Shown: piece by piece, positions 24,897-37,200 of the stretch
Numbering within the stretch: position 1 is the stretch's first letter
How the letters are laid out: the number at the start of each line of letters is the position of its first letter
NCBI GenBank assembly: GCA_016584305.1
Contig: JACEEZ010004805.1
Coordinates: 68,501 to 132,500, forward strand
DNA length: 64,000 nucleotides
Reading direction: 5' to 3'
Source: Chionoecetes opilio
Taxonomy: Eukaryota > Arthropoda > Malacostraca > Decapoda > Majidae
The notes under the pieces: model-generated
What the model saw: only the letters and a program-made list of their open reading frames with translations
What the model was told of the DNA's origin: nothing
Database searches by the model: none
Position numbers and translations under genes: made by a program

Positions 24897-27349
24897 ATGG
24901 CTCCAAGTGCAAAGGACGGTCGCTGCTGCATTTGTGGGAAGAAAAAGAGGACTCACCCCGGGACCACACTGCACCTGTTCCCCAAAGATGGCAAGAGGTA
25001 CGTAAGAAAGGATGGTGATAGCAAAAGTAAAGAAAAGTTGCACATATTTAAAAGACAGGAAATGTAAACCTTAGGAACTGTGTGCCAGAAGTAAGAGTAT
25101 GTTATAGTTGAGTCTGCTACTACGAACATTCCTTACCATTAATTTTTCTATTACAAAAGAGATATGTTAAGATGTTTGAACGTACAAAATGTTAGACAGC
25201 AAGTGGGAGAATATTGGCTTCAGGGCTCCATTGCTCAGTTGAGATTGTTAGTTTGCTGCCTATGTTTAAGTTCAGGAAGTTTATTGGTATAGTTCTTTAT
25301 TTTTAGTGAAATCATCGAGGTAAATGTGCAAAATAAAAATAGTGATACTGTTTTATGGTTAATAGAATATAAAGACTTAAATTAATAAAGATTGAGTGGT
25401 GGAATATCGCTTTACCCCGCTCCTTCTACCTCTTCACCTTCATAATTCCAGGAAATGCTGTTAATTTAAGTCTCCAGCACATCTTCCTTTATCTTTAATC
25501 AGTCATGGTTCTAAAATGCCTGTTTGATTGCAGACGGATGAAGTGGATACGTGCATTAAATATTGCATATGAAAGAGACTCCACAGCCATCTGCGGGGAC
25601 CATTTTGCTGCCATGTGGCATGGCAGCAAGGGAAGGCTGCTAAAAAATGCAATCCCAAATCTCCCAGGCAAGATATATGTTCTCTTAGGTTTAAAGTACT
25701 GTACTGTATACATAACTACTGCCATGGAATAAGATGTCATAACTGATTCATATGAAAGTGAGAACATTCTACTGAACTTAATTTTGTAAATAATTATATA
25801 TTGATTAATTTTTGCTATAATTGTTTTCCAACAGATGGCTTTGATAGAAGAGGATCAGGTACTTACCTTTGTCAAATGTAAAAGTCATGGAATGAAATCT
25901 CTTAAATGATTCATGTAAAATTGAGAGATTTTTGCTGAATATATTTTTTTAAATAATAACTTAATGATTAATATTTGCTATGATTACTTTTCAATAGATG
26001 GCGTGGATGAACAAGGACCTGGAGCTCATCTGGGTAAGATCTAGATGGTGCTCACTTTTTTATATGTATACAGTGCTCCTATACCTCGTTTAAATGCATC
26101 CTCACTTTATGAAAATTCTGTTACTAAAAGAAATAATTACCAAATTTGTTTAATGGTCGAAAAATTTGAAGTTACACACAAAATTGTTCTTAGATTTTAA
26201 GAAATCAGTGGGAAAATCAATGGGAACATGATTTGTTTAATGCATTTTTTGCTTACTGCACAATTTTCCAGAAATGTAACTTGTGCATTAAACGAGGTAT
26301 AAGTACAGTATAGATAATTATGCAGTCTAACACACCACTACGAACGGTCATTACTACAAATTATTTGACTGCGAGCGATTTTGTTGACCCTCACAACCTC
26401 GGGTTGAAACGAGCGTAGTGTCAGGTTGTGCATTTTATTTCTTTTTTGTTTTTACTCCCGGTGAAAAATATACAATCTTATATGGTATTTTTCAAAATCA
26501 TGGAATTTCTGAAAATTCTGAGTGAAAACCTTGCTCCCAGTTCGGTATAGCTTTTCTGTTCGTAATAGATTTTCTAGGTAGGTTGGGAGTGTCAGTGTCT
26601 TTCCTCAGATATAAGCATATATATATACACTGGTATCTTGACTTACGAGTGCCCCAACTTACGAGTTTTCCGAGTTACGAGCAGTCGCTCGGTCGATTTT
26701 TTGCTTGGAGTTGCGAGCCAATATCCGAGTTACGAGCGAGCTTCAGATACGCCGCCGCTAGTTGGCGCAGCGAACGCCACAACATCCGCCCAGCATCCCG
26801 CGTCTCACTCATTCACTTCACGTGGTTACCTCGCCGTGGAAGCATCTCTGTTGTGTTGTGCTCACACAGGCGAATGCAAATGGCAGAGGGTGAGTGCAGT
26901 ACATTTAGCGGCAGTTCCACCCACAGCTGTTTCCAACAGCTGATACACAGAGTATAAACACTGGCGAATGCAAATGGCGGAGGGTGAGTGCAGTACGTTT
27001 AGCGGCAGTTCCACCCACAGCTGTTTCCAACAGCTGATACACAGAGTATAAACACTGGCGAATGCAAATGGCGGAGGGTGAGTGCAGTACGTTTAGCGGC
27101 AGTTCCACCCACAGCTGTTTCCAACAGCTGATACATAGAGTGTAAACACTGGCGAATGCAAATGGCGGAGGGTGAGTGCAGTCCAGTCATATAGGTACAG
27201 TCAAAATATTGGGGTGGTTTTTTTGGGGCTGGAACGGATTAAAGGTATTTCAATTAATTTCAATGGGGAAAATTGATTTGATATACGAGCAAATTGAGTT
27301 ACGAGCTCGATCAATGAACGAATTAAACTCGTAAGCCAAGGTACCACTG

Positions 27350-27399
<50 letters not shown>

Positions 27400-30300
27400 T
27401 AATTTTTGACTGCCCTCAACATCCATATATTGTATTAATAAATTAGTTAGTTAATTTATTTCCAGTTAATCATTGCTTTACCACTCTTAAGATTTTCTCA
27501 AACAGCAAACTTTAAGAGTTCATATGTTATTTTCTTCATGACTTTCAGAAGAACTCTCTGAGGATACTGAAATCAATGCATCTGATATGGACACAGCCCA
27601 TACTTCTGAGGAGCTTCCTCTCAATTATAGTAAGTTTAGATGTATAGTTGACAGTTTGTTGCATTACAGCAGATCATTAGAACATGTTTGAAGACATAGT
27701 ATTTATGTATGTAGCCTACATATCTTGGGTGGCAGATGTCTGCATTTCATAAACAAGTCATTGTGTTTGCCATCCATCTTATTTTTTACTCCTTGTTGAT
27801 GTCACACTTACTGTTGGTCAGTTGTGGACATCAATGATTGAAATATAAAGTGGCATATAATTCCATCTAATGTGTTAACATTTGCAGGTTGTGATGCCAC
27901 CAACTTTGGTGTGTTGTCACTCAACAGTATAGACCGCCAAGACCCACGCCTGCCAGAGGCCTCCATCCGCACCGCAAGTCTCGCAGAGGACGACTTGCCT
28001 CTTTTAGATATTGGTGCAGGTAAATTGTAACAAGTGTGCTTATGTATTGATACTTATGAGGCAATATTTCTCTTAAGAACTCCCAGTAATAATGATGAAA
28101 ACTGGAGGTATTTTAAACATCATGCTTGTCTATTTTTTAACATATTATTTTAAATGGAAACAATAAATTGATACTTTATTCATGTTCAATTACACATTTT
28201 GCAGTTTATATTTACTATGATAATAGTGTGTAGCTACTTGGTTTTGAAAATTATTCAGTAATTACTAATTAGTTTGGCATTTACAGTTCGTCACTTGTAG
28301 GCACTAATCAATGGTACATAAGATAGCAAACAATTCTATGATTCTTGCTAATATTATACCAATATTTACAGACAGGGATGAATCCAACATTGGCAGCATT
28401 TCACAAAAGTTTGTCCCCGATCACCAAGAAATACATGTTGGCGAGTCTTCCTTCAAGACTCGAAGTGTCACTGAGTCCTCCTTCAAGACTCCAAGCCTCA
28501 CTGAGTCCTCCTTCAAGACTCCAAGCCTCACCGAGTCCTCCTTCAAGACTCCAAGCCTCACCGAGTCCTCCTTCAAGACTCCAAGCCTCACCGAGTCCTC
28601 CTTCAAGACTCCAAGCCTCACCGAGTCCTCCTTCAAGACTCCAAGCCTCACCGAGTCCTCCTTCAAGACTCCAAGCCTCACCGAGTCCTCCTTCAAGACT
28701 CCAAGCCTCACCGAGTCCTCCTTTAAGACTCCAAGCCTCACCGAGTCCTCCTTCAAGACTCCAACTCCCACCGAGAATGCCTTGCTTCATGCAGATCTTG
28801 GTGGAGGTAAGAAACTTTATCTGTTGAAATACCTCTGAGGCCTCACTCCCATTGTCTCTCTTGTAGATAGATACGTATATACAATGGTGAGTGGCTTTAT
28901 GTGAGGCCTTTTGTATGATAAATGAAAATCTTATTGTTTCCTTATTTCATTTTCACAAGCTTGAATGTTTGAAGGAAACCTTTCAATTGATGATATTTGG
29001 AAATTTCAATCTTTTCTTCCCAAATATAAGTAGTATAATAAATTTCACATTTTCAGGGAAGAGTGGGTGCAGTGAAGGCTGTCGATGTGACAAATGCTTT
29101 GCTGCAGAAGAGACAGACAAGAAAACTGAAGCCACCAAGTCAATTACACAGCAGACATGTGGGTTTCTTTTCTTTGATCAGTTTTCATGTTGCTGTTTTG
29201 TTGAAGATGGAAACATTATATGAGAAAGCGCTTTAGTTTAAAGTCACTGAATTTGATCAGTCATACCTATTGTAACGTTATATCTACAGACCCCGGCCCC
29301 ATTCGACGCCAAGTTGTGAGGACCAGTAGTGGTGACAAAAGAACAATTATGATTGTGAACAAGGCATCTCTGAAGAATTTACAAGCCAGAGGTCTGATTA
29401 AACCCATAACAAAATGTAAGTATTCACCTGGGTTGGTGTATTTTGATGATGTGCAATTCGTGACCTAATTCTTATTATATATGGCAATTCCCAACACTTC
29501 CTAGTATATTGCAGTGCTATTATAAGTGCAGTGTCAAGCTAAGCCTTTCCCTTCTGTGTCCTTCGACTTTTCTTAAAGAAGAAATTTTTAAGAGGAGGAT
29601 CACCTATGAGGTAAAAGCATACAGGATGTGGAGTGGTTGAGGGGGTGTGATGCAGCACTCTGAGGTGGTTTGTCCACATGGAAAGAATGGCAGAAAGATG
29701 ACTAAGTATATATGAGTATTGTTGATGCGGTTGGTAGGATATACTACTCGAGGATGACCCCCAGTGAAATGGAAAAACAGAGTGCTAGAGTATGTGAGAG
29801 AAAGGGGCGAGATAAGAATGAGAGGATTAGAGCATGCATTGACAGGAATAAAAGGAGACTCTTCTGTCATGTTATAAGGTTACTGTGGTAACCCGGATGT
29901 CACACTGGCCCAGTATCCCGGGGTAGCGGGTTGTCCACCATAGGCACAAGATTTCTATTATATCCTCATCCATATAAACAAATGCTGTTCTGATATTCAT
30001 TAGGAGCTTACATGTGGCACCAGCTATCCTATTTATGGGTTTCTCTGGTAATGTAACCTTGAATTGTTACTCCTAAGTCCTTCTCTTCAGTTGCTTTGGT
30101 AGTAGTCTCCTTTTCAAATCTGTTGTTACTCCTTATTCTTTTTGTACATAGGTACATTTTCCAAATTCTGATATTTTTTACGTTTTTTTTTTTTCGTTTG
30201 GGATTATTGAAGTGGAGATCTTGAGTGACGCTCAACTCATGACCATGAGACCACTGTAGTCAGTTTACATGTGTCAATAATGTGATAGCAGAAGAAACAT

Positions 30301-32866
30301 GTTAAGAGGAAGTGTGAATTATGGAGGGTGTTGATTGAAGTAATTTGAAGTTTTTGTGTCATTTAAGCTTGTCTTTTCAGATATGACAAAGCATCCACAT
30401 GCTGTGCAGTCTTTGAAAAAGGAAGTCGTCCAACATAGTTCAGTCCGAGCTGATAATCCCTCAAAGATTTCCCAGTTTGACGATTTACTTCCCTTGAAAG
30501 AAGCAGACACGAGCAGGAGGAGTTCCTCCATCCCCACAACACAGCCAGCCACTGATGAACATTGTGATAGCGAGTCATGCACAGAATCCAGTCATGAACT
30601 TCATGCATCTAGTCATACTTCTCAAACGCCTAAACTTCAGCCTCCAAACCAAGACTCTCAGGGACCTGTTAGAGCTTCATGGGCTCCTGTTGTTGGGCCA
30701 AATTCATTATTCACAATGACTGATATACTTCCCACGGGAGTCATAACCCTTCCAGGCACTAGATCAGAATATATGCAAAGAGAAACTCCGCTGTTGAATA
30801 CTGGTATTAACTGTACAGTCAATCAGCCTAATTCACAAGTCAGAGACCCTATGTTCTCCAGTCACATGGCTGACAACCCATCACCAAATAACTCAGGAAT
30901 ATCCTTAGCTCAGAGATTAAAAGCAAGTCAAGAAGGTGATAAAGAGCTGACCTATAATAGAAAATACCCTGCAAAGAAGCAATCTGGCACAGATCATGAT
31001 TATTGTTCTTCTATAACTACAAGCTCAACCAATAATTCATCCACTGCAACCTTTACACATAAACATCCAAATCCCAAGTCCGTGTATGTCATCATCCCAA
31101 GTTTGCTTAATATGGCGAGCAGTGAAAACAAAATAACCCACTGCATCAAAGATCCTGAAGAAATTAAAAAGGAAGATCAGCCAATTAAAACATGCCCTAA
31201 AAATAGAGACAGCGTTAAGTGGAGTGATCTGCCATCTGTATCTGTTCATCAGCTCAAGTCATCATCATCTGGAGCATTAGAGCAAGTACAGCAAGCAGGC
31301 TTTACCAGAAAATGTCAATTGTCCAACACAACTCTTCATACTTCAGAGCAGCCCAGTATTCTGCATAGAGTCCCTCCTATTACACCACTAGATCACCAAG
31401 GTATGTCAATTAGAATTACTGTTATCTTGCATCATTTCTTCCATCATCTTGATCCACATTAAGCTGGATAGATATACCAATCAACTTTTGTAAATCTTGC
31501 ACTCGCACAGCACGTTTTTTCACATCCCATGTTGTTTAGAATGTGCACTTCCATCCATTCTGTGCAGCACCCGAGCTTTGCTGATCAAGCACGCACACAC
31601 ACATGCCTCACGTGTGCACCTGGCCAGTGCATCGCCATGCCTCGTCTTCACAAGAAATAGCTTTTCATTAGACGAGAGATTTCAGGCGTAAAATCTTATT
31701 TTTCATTGGCCCTCACCATCACAGCTTGGGTAGAATATGAGTTTCTGGAAGAGAAACCCAAATTGTGAGGAGAGTGCAAAACAGCAGGTTTGTTTGTGGC
31801 TAAGGCTTATTCTGTCTTTTCTCTCTTCCATCTCCCGAAATCCTTGCCTCGCGGATGTCCTCACAGAATCACCGTTTCTCCCCTAGTAATTCAATCTTCT
31901 TCCAACAGATACATGTCCTTCATTTGACTTGACCATCTTGCTCTAACAGTTCTTTCCCCATCCCTCACCATATCAGCCTCTCTTTCTATCCCCTTCACGT
32001 ATCACCCTCTCTTTCTATCCCCTTCACTCTTTTATGCTTTTCCCATAGTGCCATTATGACCTCTGATGTTTGGCACATCTCAATCCCCTTTTTGGGTATT
32101 TCAATCAATCCATTCTTATATATTAGCATCTGAATGTCCCTCAGCTGTTCACATTTATAATTATGTTCCTGCAGATAATTCTTGTGAACATTCAGTATTA
32201 TTCTAGTTTTCTTTCTTTATCGACTTCTCATCACGCCACAAACAGACTTCTCATATTGATTATTCATAATCTTATATACTAACTGTAGGAAGCAATGCTA
32301 AATGTTGTGTGATGGTATAGTGCTGGGTGGAATTTAATTATACATATCTTACTTGATTTAAGTTGATTAGCTCCTACTTTCACTTTTCCTTTTCTTTCTA
32401 TGAGATCTTGCCATCTCGTTTTAACATTTTTTTTTCTTTATTTACAGATAAAAGACTGTCTCTGCCACCTCCATACAGCCCATACAGATCAGCCAACAAA
32501 GAGCTCAAATTTAGATATACTCGCCTCCTGAATAAACACAGAGCTAGGTATTACGTCTTGCTAAGAAAATATAAAAGCCTTGAGCAAAAAATTGCAATAG
32601 CTAAGGATGTTGGAACACCTCAACAAATTATCAGAGATGCTCAAAAGTTCTTATCAGAAGAACACATTCTCTTTCTTGAAAGCCAAATGTTTTTAAAGAA
32701 CCGAGCAGGAAAAGGTAATAGATTTTCGAGAAAATTCATGAAGCTCATGATAGAATACTATAAGCGAAGTGCAGCTGGGTACAAATATCTGAGGACAATA
32801 TTTACCATTCCAACTGTTGGCACCATAAAAAAATGTCTCGACAAACCAATTGATTTTAGGGAATAG
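24897..32866 (+). CDS. THAP zinc-finger protein with P-element/THAP9-like helix-turn-helix (tandem copy 2)
   Basis: Eleven exons join in frame: 24897-24997, 25534-25667, 25835-25858, 25998-26033, 27549-27629, 27888-28019, 28372-28806, 29057-29158, 29290-29415, 30381-31400 and 32448-32866, giving about 869 aa. The THAP domain has C10-x2-C13, C54-x2-H57, HLFP, a conserved W and NAIPNLP. Exon 2 ends at a GC donor (CAG then GCAAGA); the rest are GT-AG. Exons 3 and 4 are only 24 and 36 nt and related (DGFDRRGSG, DGVDEQGPG). Exon 7 carries eleven 10-residue repeats (ESSFKTPSLT type). The last four exons match copy 1 closely, with the same phases. The final exon keeps the transposase-like helix-turn-helix but stops at IDFRE, without the acidic tail of copy 1. 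No catalytic domain is present. The likely role is DNA binding in the nucleus; the target is unknown. Confidence 0.82.
26628..27349. mobile_element. Tc1/mariner-like non-autonomous element with internal tandem repeats
   Basis: The ends CACTGGTATCTTGACTTACG and the complement of CGTAAGCCAAGGTACCACTG form inverted repeats, with TA on each side. The subterminal region repeats 'acttacgag' motifs. The interior contains a 94-bp unit repeated about 3.4 times (26870 to about 27185; key words GGCGAATGCAAATGG and CAACAGCTGATACA). A TA target and termini of this kind suggest a Tigger-like Tc1/mariner lineage. It lies in intron 4 of the downstream THAP gene. Confidence 0.8.
27350..27395. repeat. (TA)n(GA)n microsatellite
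   Basis: A short TA tract continues into about 28 bp of GA repeat immediately after the mariner-like element. Confidence 0.85.
28442..28772 (+). repeat. In-frame 30-bp minisatellite (11 copies) inside a THAP-gene exon
   Basis: Eleven tandem 30-bp units encode ten-residue repeats: one ending RSV, nine ending PSL and one ending PTP. The nine central copies are almost identical at the DNA level. Each contains a K-T-P site, a potential proline-directed phosphorylation motif. Because the unit has no stop in several frames, long shadow frames appear on both strands. Copy 1 of the gene has no equivalent. Confidence 0.95.
29600..29880 (+). mobile_element. LINE remnant, C-terminal end of ORF
   Basis: Plus-strand frames read a GHM/HMERM-like block around VCPHGKNGRKMTK, then PPVKWKNRVLEYVRERG and RGLEHALTGIK. 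These resemble the conserved C-terminal tail of arthropod LINE polyproteins (GRPP-KW-DRV-EYV-ERG). Frames are broken. It lies in an intron of the downstream THAP gene. Confidence 0.6.
29945..30240 (-). mobile_element. LINE remnant, reverse-transcriptase thumb region (CR1/Jockey-like)
   Basis: The minus strand reads LHFNNPKRK, then ATEEKDLGVTIQ, and in a shifted frame PEKPINRIAG and LLMNIRTAF. This is the typical post-FADD region of CR1/Jockey reverse transcriptases (EEKDLGVTI, PEKHINRI). It is decayed and antisense to the THAP gene. Confidence 0.65.
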
Positions 32867-34205
32867 ATGAGAATGTAATCTAGAGGACAGCACTAATCCT
32901 GGCACAGGTAGTGATTATAAAACCTAATTACCACTTAAGATAAAGTCTTACATTTGCCAAGACAAATTCAGTTGTTATAACAGATGTGGGGGAAAATGGT
33001 AGAATATCCCTCGTGATTTCAAAAGCCTTACAATTTTGAGTAAAAGTGTTCTGCGACAAGTGTTTTGTATACCGGGGAAAGTAAGTTGTGCACAAATCGG
33101 AGGTTATTTTTGTATGACACATGAAAAACTTGCAGATAGACATTACAATAGATGAATTGGATAAGCTGTAAATGAATAAAGCACAATGAATTCAATTCAA
33201 ATATGATTTATAAAAGTATATAATTTAATATTGTTTTATTGCGTACCTAGTTATATCATCCCTTTAGTCAAGCTTTGAAGCAGTGGTCAGTTAAAAGTCA
33301 TTATAGCAACAATTTATGATATCTGAAACTGGCAAAAGTAAGCTTTAAACTAAAATATAAAATGGTCTAGATCTGTGTCAAGGTTTTTGTACATCGGAAG
33401 GAAAGTTTTAGCTCTGATATATTGTTAAACTGCTTTGCTTTATTGTTTTGTAGTGTCACTGGCAGAGTTTTAGCAAGTGTTAATTGAATGACTTTGTAAG
33501 TAGAACTACCAAAATAAACTAGGAATTCCATGTCCAGTTTGATATGTGTGACTCAAGAAATCATATCTGTGGAAGCGATAAGGAACATACTAGAAGCTGG
33601 GAGATAGTTTTATTACGCAACCAGCTTTAGCACATGGGTGAAATTATCCATTCTAGTTCCTGAGATATATGACCTTGGAAATGGCAAAATGAAAAGCATC
33701 TTATTACCTACCCTGAGACTAATCATATGGAGGGGGGGGGGGACTTGTCAAGAACTTACTACCTATACTAAGCCTTCATTCTTGTTTTTTATTTGCACCT
33801 CAGATCAAATAAGACATATATATATATATTGTTCAATGTCATTTTATGTTCTTTATTTCATATATAATAGTTCCTTGTAGCTGTATAGGTACCGAAGCCG
33901 ACTTGAAGAAAAAAAACTTGAGACGGGTTGATGAGCTGCTACCTACCCTTTACCTATCGATTAAATATATGTAGGCATTGTTGTTAAAACGCATTCATTC
34001 AATTCATTTATATATTTATATCTTGAATGTTTATATGAACTTCGCCTTTAAATCTGTATAAATGATGTTTTGCAATTTTTCACTTATTGTGGCATAATAT
34101 TGAACATTAATTTTTTGCATTAACTATTATAGATTCATAGGAGGCGAACTGTTGGAAAGTATAAATTCAATAACTAGAGAGAAGTGATGTGTTGCCAGTC
34201 TCAAA
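32867..34205 (+). other. Intergenic: 3' flank of the downstream THAP gene and RNF126 promoter side
   Basis: An AATAAA at 33175-33180, 309 bases after the THAP stop, is a plausible polyadenylation signal. A weak match to the acidic-tail coding region of copy 1 (ACATTTGCCAAGA) persists at about 32949, suggesting that the tail was lost by a stop codon. The RNF126 promoter must lie upstream of 34206. No TATA box is obvious, and the start codon is embedded in AAAATGGCGG, a YY1-site-like context. Confidence 0.4.
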
Positions 34206-37200
34206 ATGGCGGAGGCGGGTGTGGAGACAGCCTCGTCCTCGGCTAGGTTCTTCTGTCACAAGTGTAATGTCGAAATCACGCCACAATTACCGGTAAGTAA
34301 TGAAGGAGTAGATGGTGTTCTTATAGTTACCCATGCTTGATTAACGACACCACCAACACAACCACATAACGCCACCTTGTTTATGACGTGTATCTGAATG
34401 GCTGTTTCGTCAAGGCAGCAATTTAGCTCATTAATTCCCTGCACTCTAGTCTAGACGTATTAATGAATAGTGTACAAACGTAACGATGCAATATTACCAC
34501 GCTATGATATTCAGTTCACCAGATTCTTATTTTCTTCCTTTATATCTGACGTGTGGTGAAGGTCAGAACGATTGGCCCTCAATTATTTAGTCTACAGGGT
34601 CTACATTAATTATTTAGTATGTATAAGGGGCATAAAACAGGTCATGTAGGAATAGTTAATGCATACCACGGGAAGGTGTTAGTAGAATATTGCTGGATAA
34701 GTACAAGTTACATTGTTTTATTGCCACATAGCCAGGATTTACATTGCTAGGGTCAAAATGTACCTAATGTAAGAGTACTGATAAGAAAGACAGTGTATTT
34801 ACATTGCTAAAGAGTCAGAATGTATATAGAACTTACAACATTACAGTTTAGTGTTTGTGATAGATTCAGGAATTATCATTGTTATAGAGTCAGAAATAAC
34901 AATATGATGCATAAAAACAATATTCACATTCTTCTACGAGTCTGGATTAAGCCTCTATCCGTCTGGTATAAATATAGGATTGTTATTGTTAAGGACAACT
35001 GGGCTCTTGTATTAGCCTTACTTTCCATAATTTTAGAGGACTTCTTATACATACTAACCTTTCGGTAAAACTTTGGAAGAAGTCCTTCACCCGTATCTTT
35101 TTCTTCTTCCCCCTATAGCCAACAAGCCTGGGGAACTGGCGGGAATACGGGGTTTTTGGGTGGGGGAAGCAAATATAAGTCATTTATGGCTCCCCAAAAA
35201 ATCATCAAAGTCACTATATGTAAAAATCTAACCTAACCTAACCTAACCTTAACCACAAAGTATACCTAACCGAACCTAACCTTAACCACAAAGTATACCT
35301 AACCTAACCTTAACCACAAAGTATACCTAACCGAACCTAACCTAACCTTAACCACAAAGTATACCTAACCTAACCTAACCTTAACCACAAAGTATACCTA
35401 ACCTAACCTAACCTTAACCACAAAGTATACCTAACCTAACCTAACCTAACCTTAACCACAAAGTATTCCTAACCTAACCTAACCGATTACAAGTCACTCC
35501 GGCCCCTAGTCACTCCGGCCTACCACCCTGGTCACTCCGGCCTACCACCCTGGTCACTCCGGCCTACCACCCTGGTCACTCCGGCCTACCACCCTGGTCA
35601 CTCCGGCCTACCACCCTGGTCACTCCGACCGCCAATAAAATATGAAGCTATGTTGGTGGAAATTGGAAAGTGATATTGCTTATTCTGCAATGCTGCCACA
35701 CACCAACACTAATACTTTAGATTGGTTATAAGGAACATAGTAATAGGCTTTCACTTCATTAATTTATTACGTACCATAGATAACACTAAAGTCGCCAGGA
35801 CAACGTTTTTTTCGATGTACAGACGTGTGGTGGCGTTCATACTTACATTTCTACATCCATGATTTCAGGAAAGTTAGAAGGGGCTATCTGGAGAGTGTGT
35901 CATTTTGTGTCTTCATTTGTGTCATATTATGGCTATAAATGAACAAATTACAAAAATATCTACAAAGTGGCTACCAACAGTCAAGTCGCCATCTAGTGTT
36001 TATTTACTGAGTGTCGTACCGCTGTCGTCGTGGCCCGAAAAAAAACCGCGTAGCGAAGTTGTAAACCGTCTATACTTGCAGATACAAAGCATAAAACAAC
36101 GCTGCACAAGACTTTCTATTATTATTTTTTAATTATATTTAATTATTATTTTTTTTTTTATGGTAATTATATTTTTATCAAATTTGTTTTTAGCATACGC
36201 ATAAGCATCAAGCTCAAGCATACGTTTTTTTTTAATATCTAGATTAACATTAAAAATGTACACACTTCATGGGCTCGAACACGCAAACACGTACACTCAG
36301 CTCTGGGAGGCCGCAGTGACTAGGGTTGAACCTCTGAGAGGCCGGAGTGACCGGGCCCGGAGTGACTAGGGCCCGGAGTGACTAGGGGCCGGAGTGACTT
36401 GTTCCCACCTAACCTTAACCACAAAGTATACCTAACCTAACCTTAACCACAAAGTATATACCTACTACCTAACCTTAACCCAAATAACCTAACCTAAACC
36501 CAACTAACCTTAACCACAAGTATACCTAACCTAACCTAACCTAACCTAACTGGACTTAGAATTTTTTGAGGCACCTCATATTTCATAGCGGCCGTGTGGG
36601 TTAACCAAGGCTGAGCGCACGCTGGAACCTTTACAGATGTGAAGTACAATAAGCATACAATACAGTGCGGTAGTTCATTTCAGTCAAAGCCGGAAGGATG
36701 AGTTCCAAAGTATTTCCATAATTTCTTCTTCAGTATGTAGTGAGGAAGTTAATCACCTCCGGAAAACATTATTGAATACTTCTTTTTTTTACACAATGAT
36801 TTGTCAGATTGCCAACGCGATTGCCTTTCAGCTCACTGATGGGAGCGGCGACTGTCCACTTCTCTTGAGGGATATTAATGAGTATACGTAGTTTCTTTTT
36901 CATGATGATATCGTCAGGAAAACTTAATGATACATATTGAATTTTTTTTTTTATGGAACTGTCGCTGATCTTAATTCTCATTGAAACACCAACAGAGAAC
37001 TCTCGCTGACCGTGGAACACTCGCTGATTTAAAAAAAATTGGCGACAGTTCCACTTGTAATAGATGAAAAGGAAGAATAAAGGATGGTTAAACTGCATAA
37101 GCACTGCTTCAAGCTGATCTGAATGACATTAGAGCAGCATATAGTACACTTACTGTACTTCATATCTGTAAAGGTTTCAGTGTGCAGTCAGGCCTTTTTA

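Noticed and set aside
28401..28790. Antisense and alternative frames of 116-160 codons over the 30-bp repeats
   Set aside because: Shadows of the minisatellite; only the frame joining in phase with upstream and downstream exons is supported.
35228..36550. A true chromosome end or fusion point marked by CCTAA repeats
   Set aside because: Arrays are short, occur in both orientations in the window, lie inside a gene intron and are bounded by inverted arms, so a mobile-element origin is preferred.
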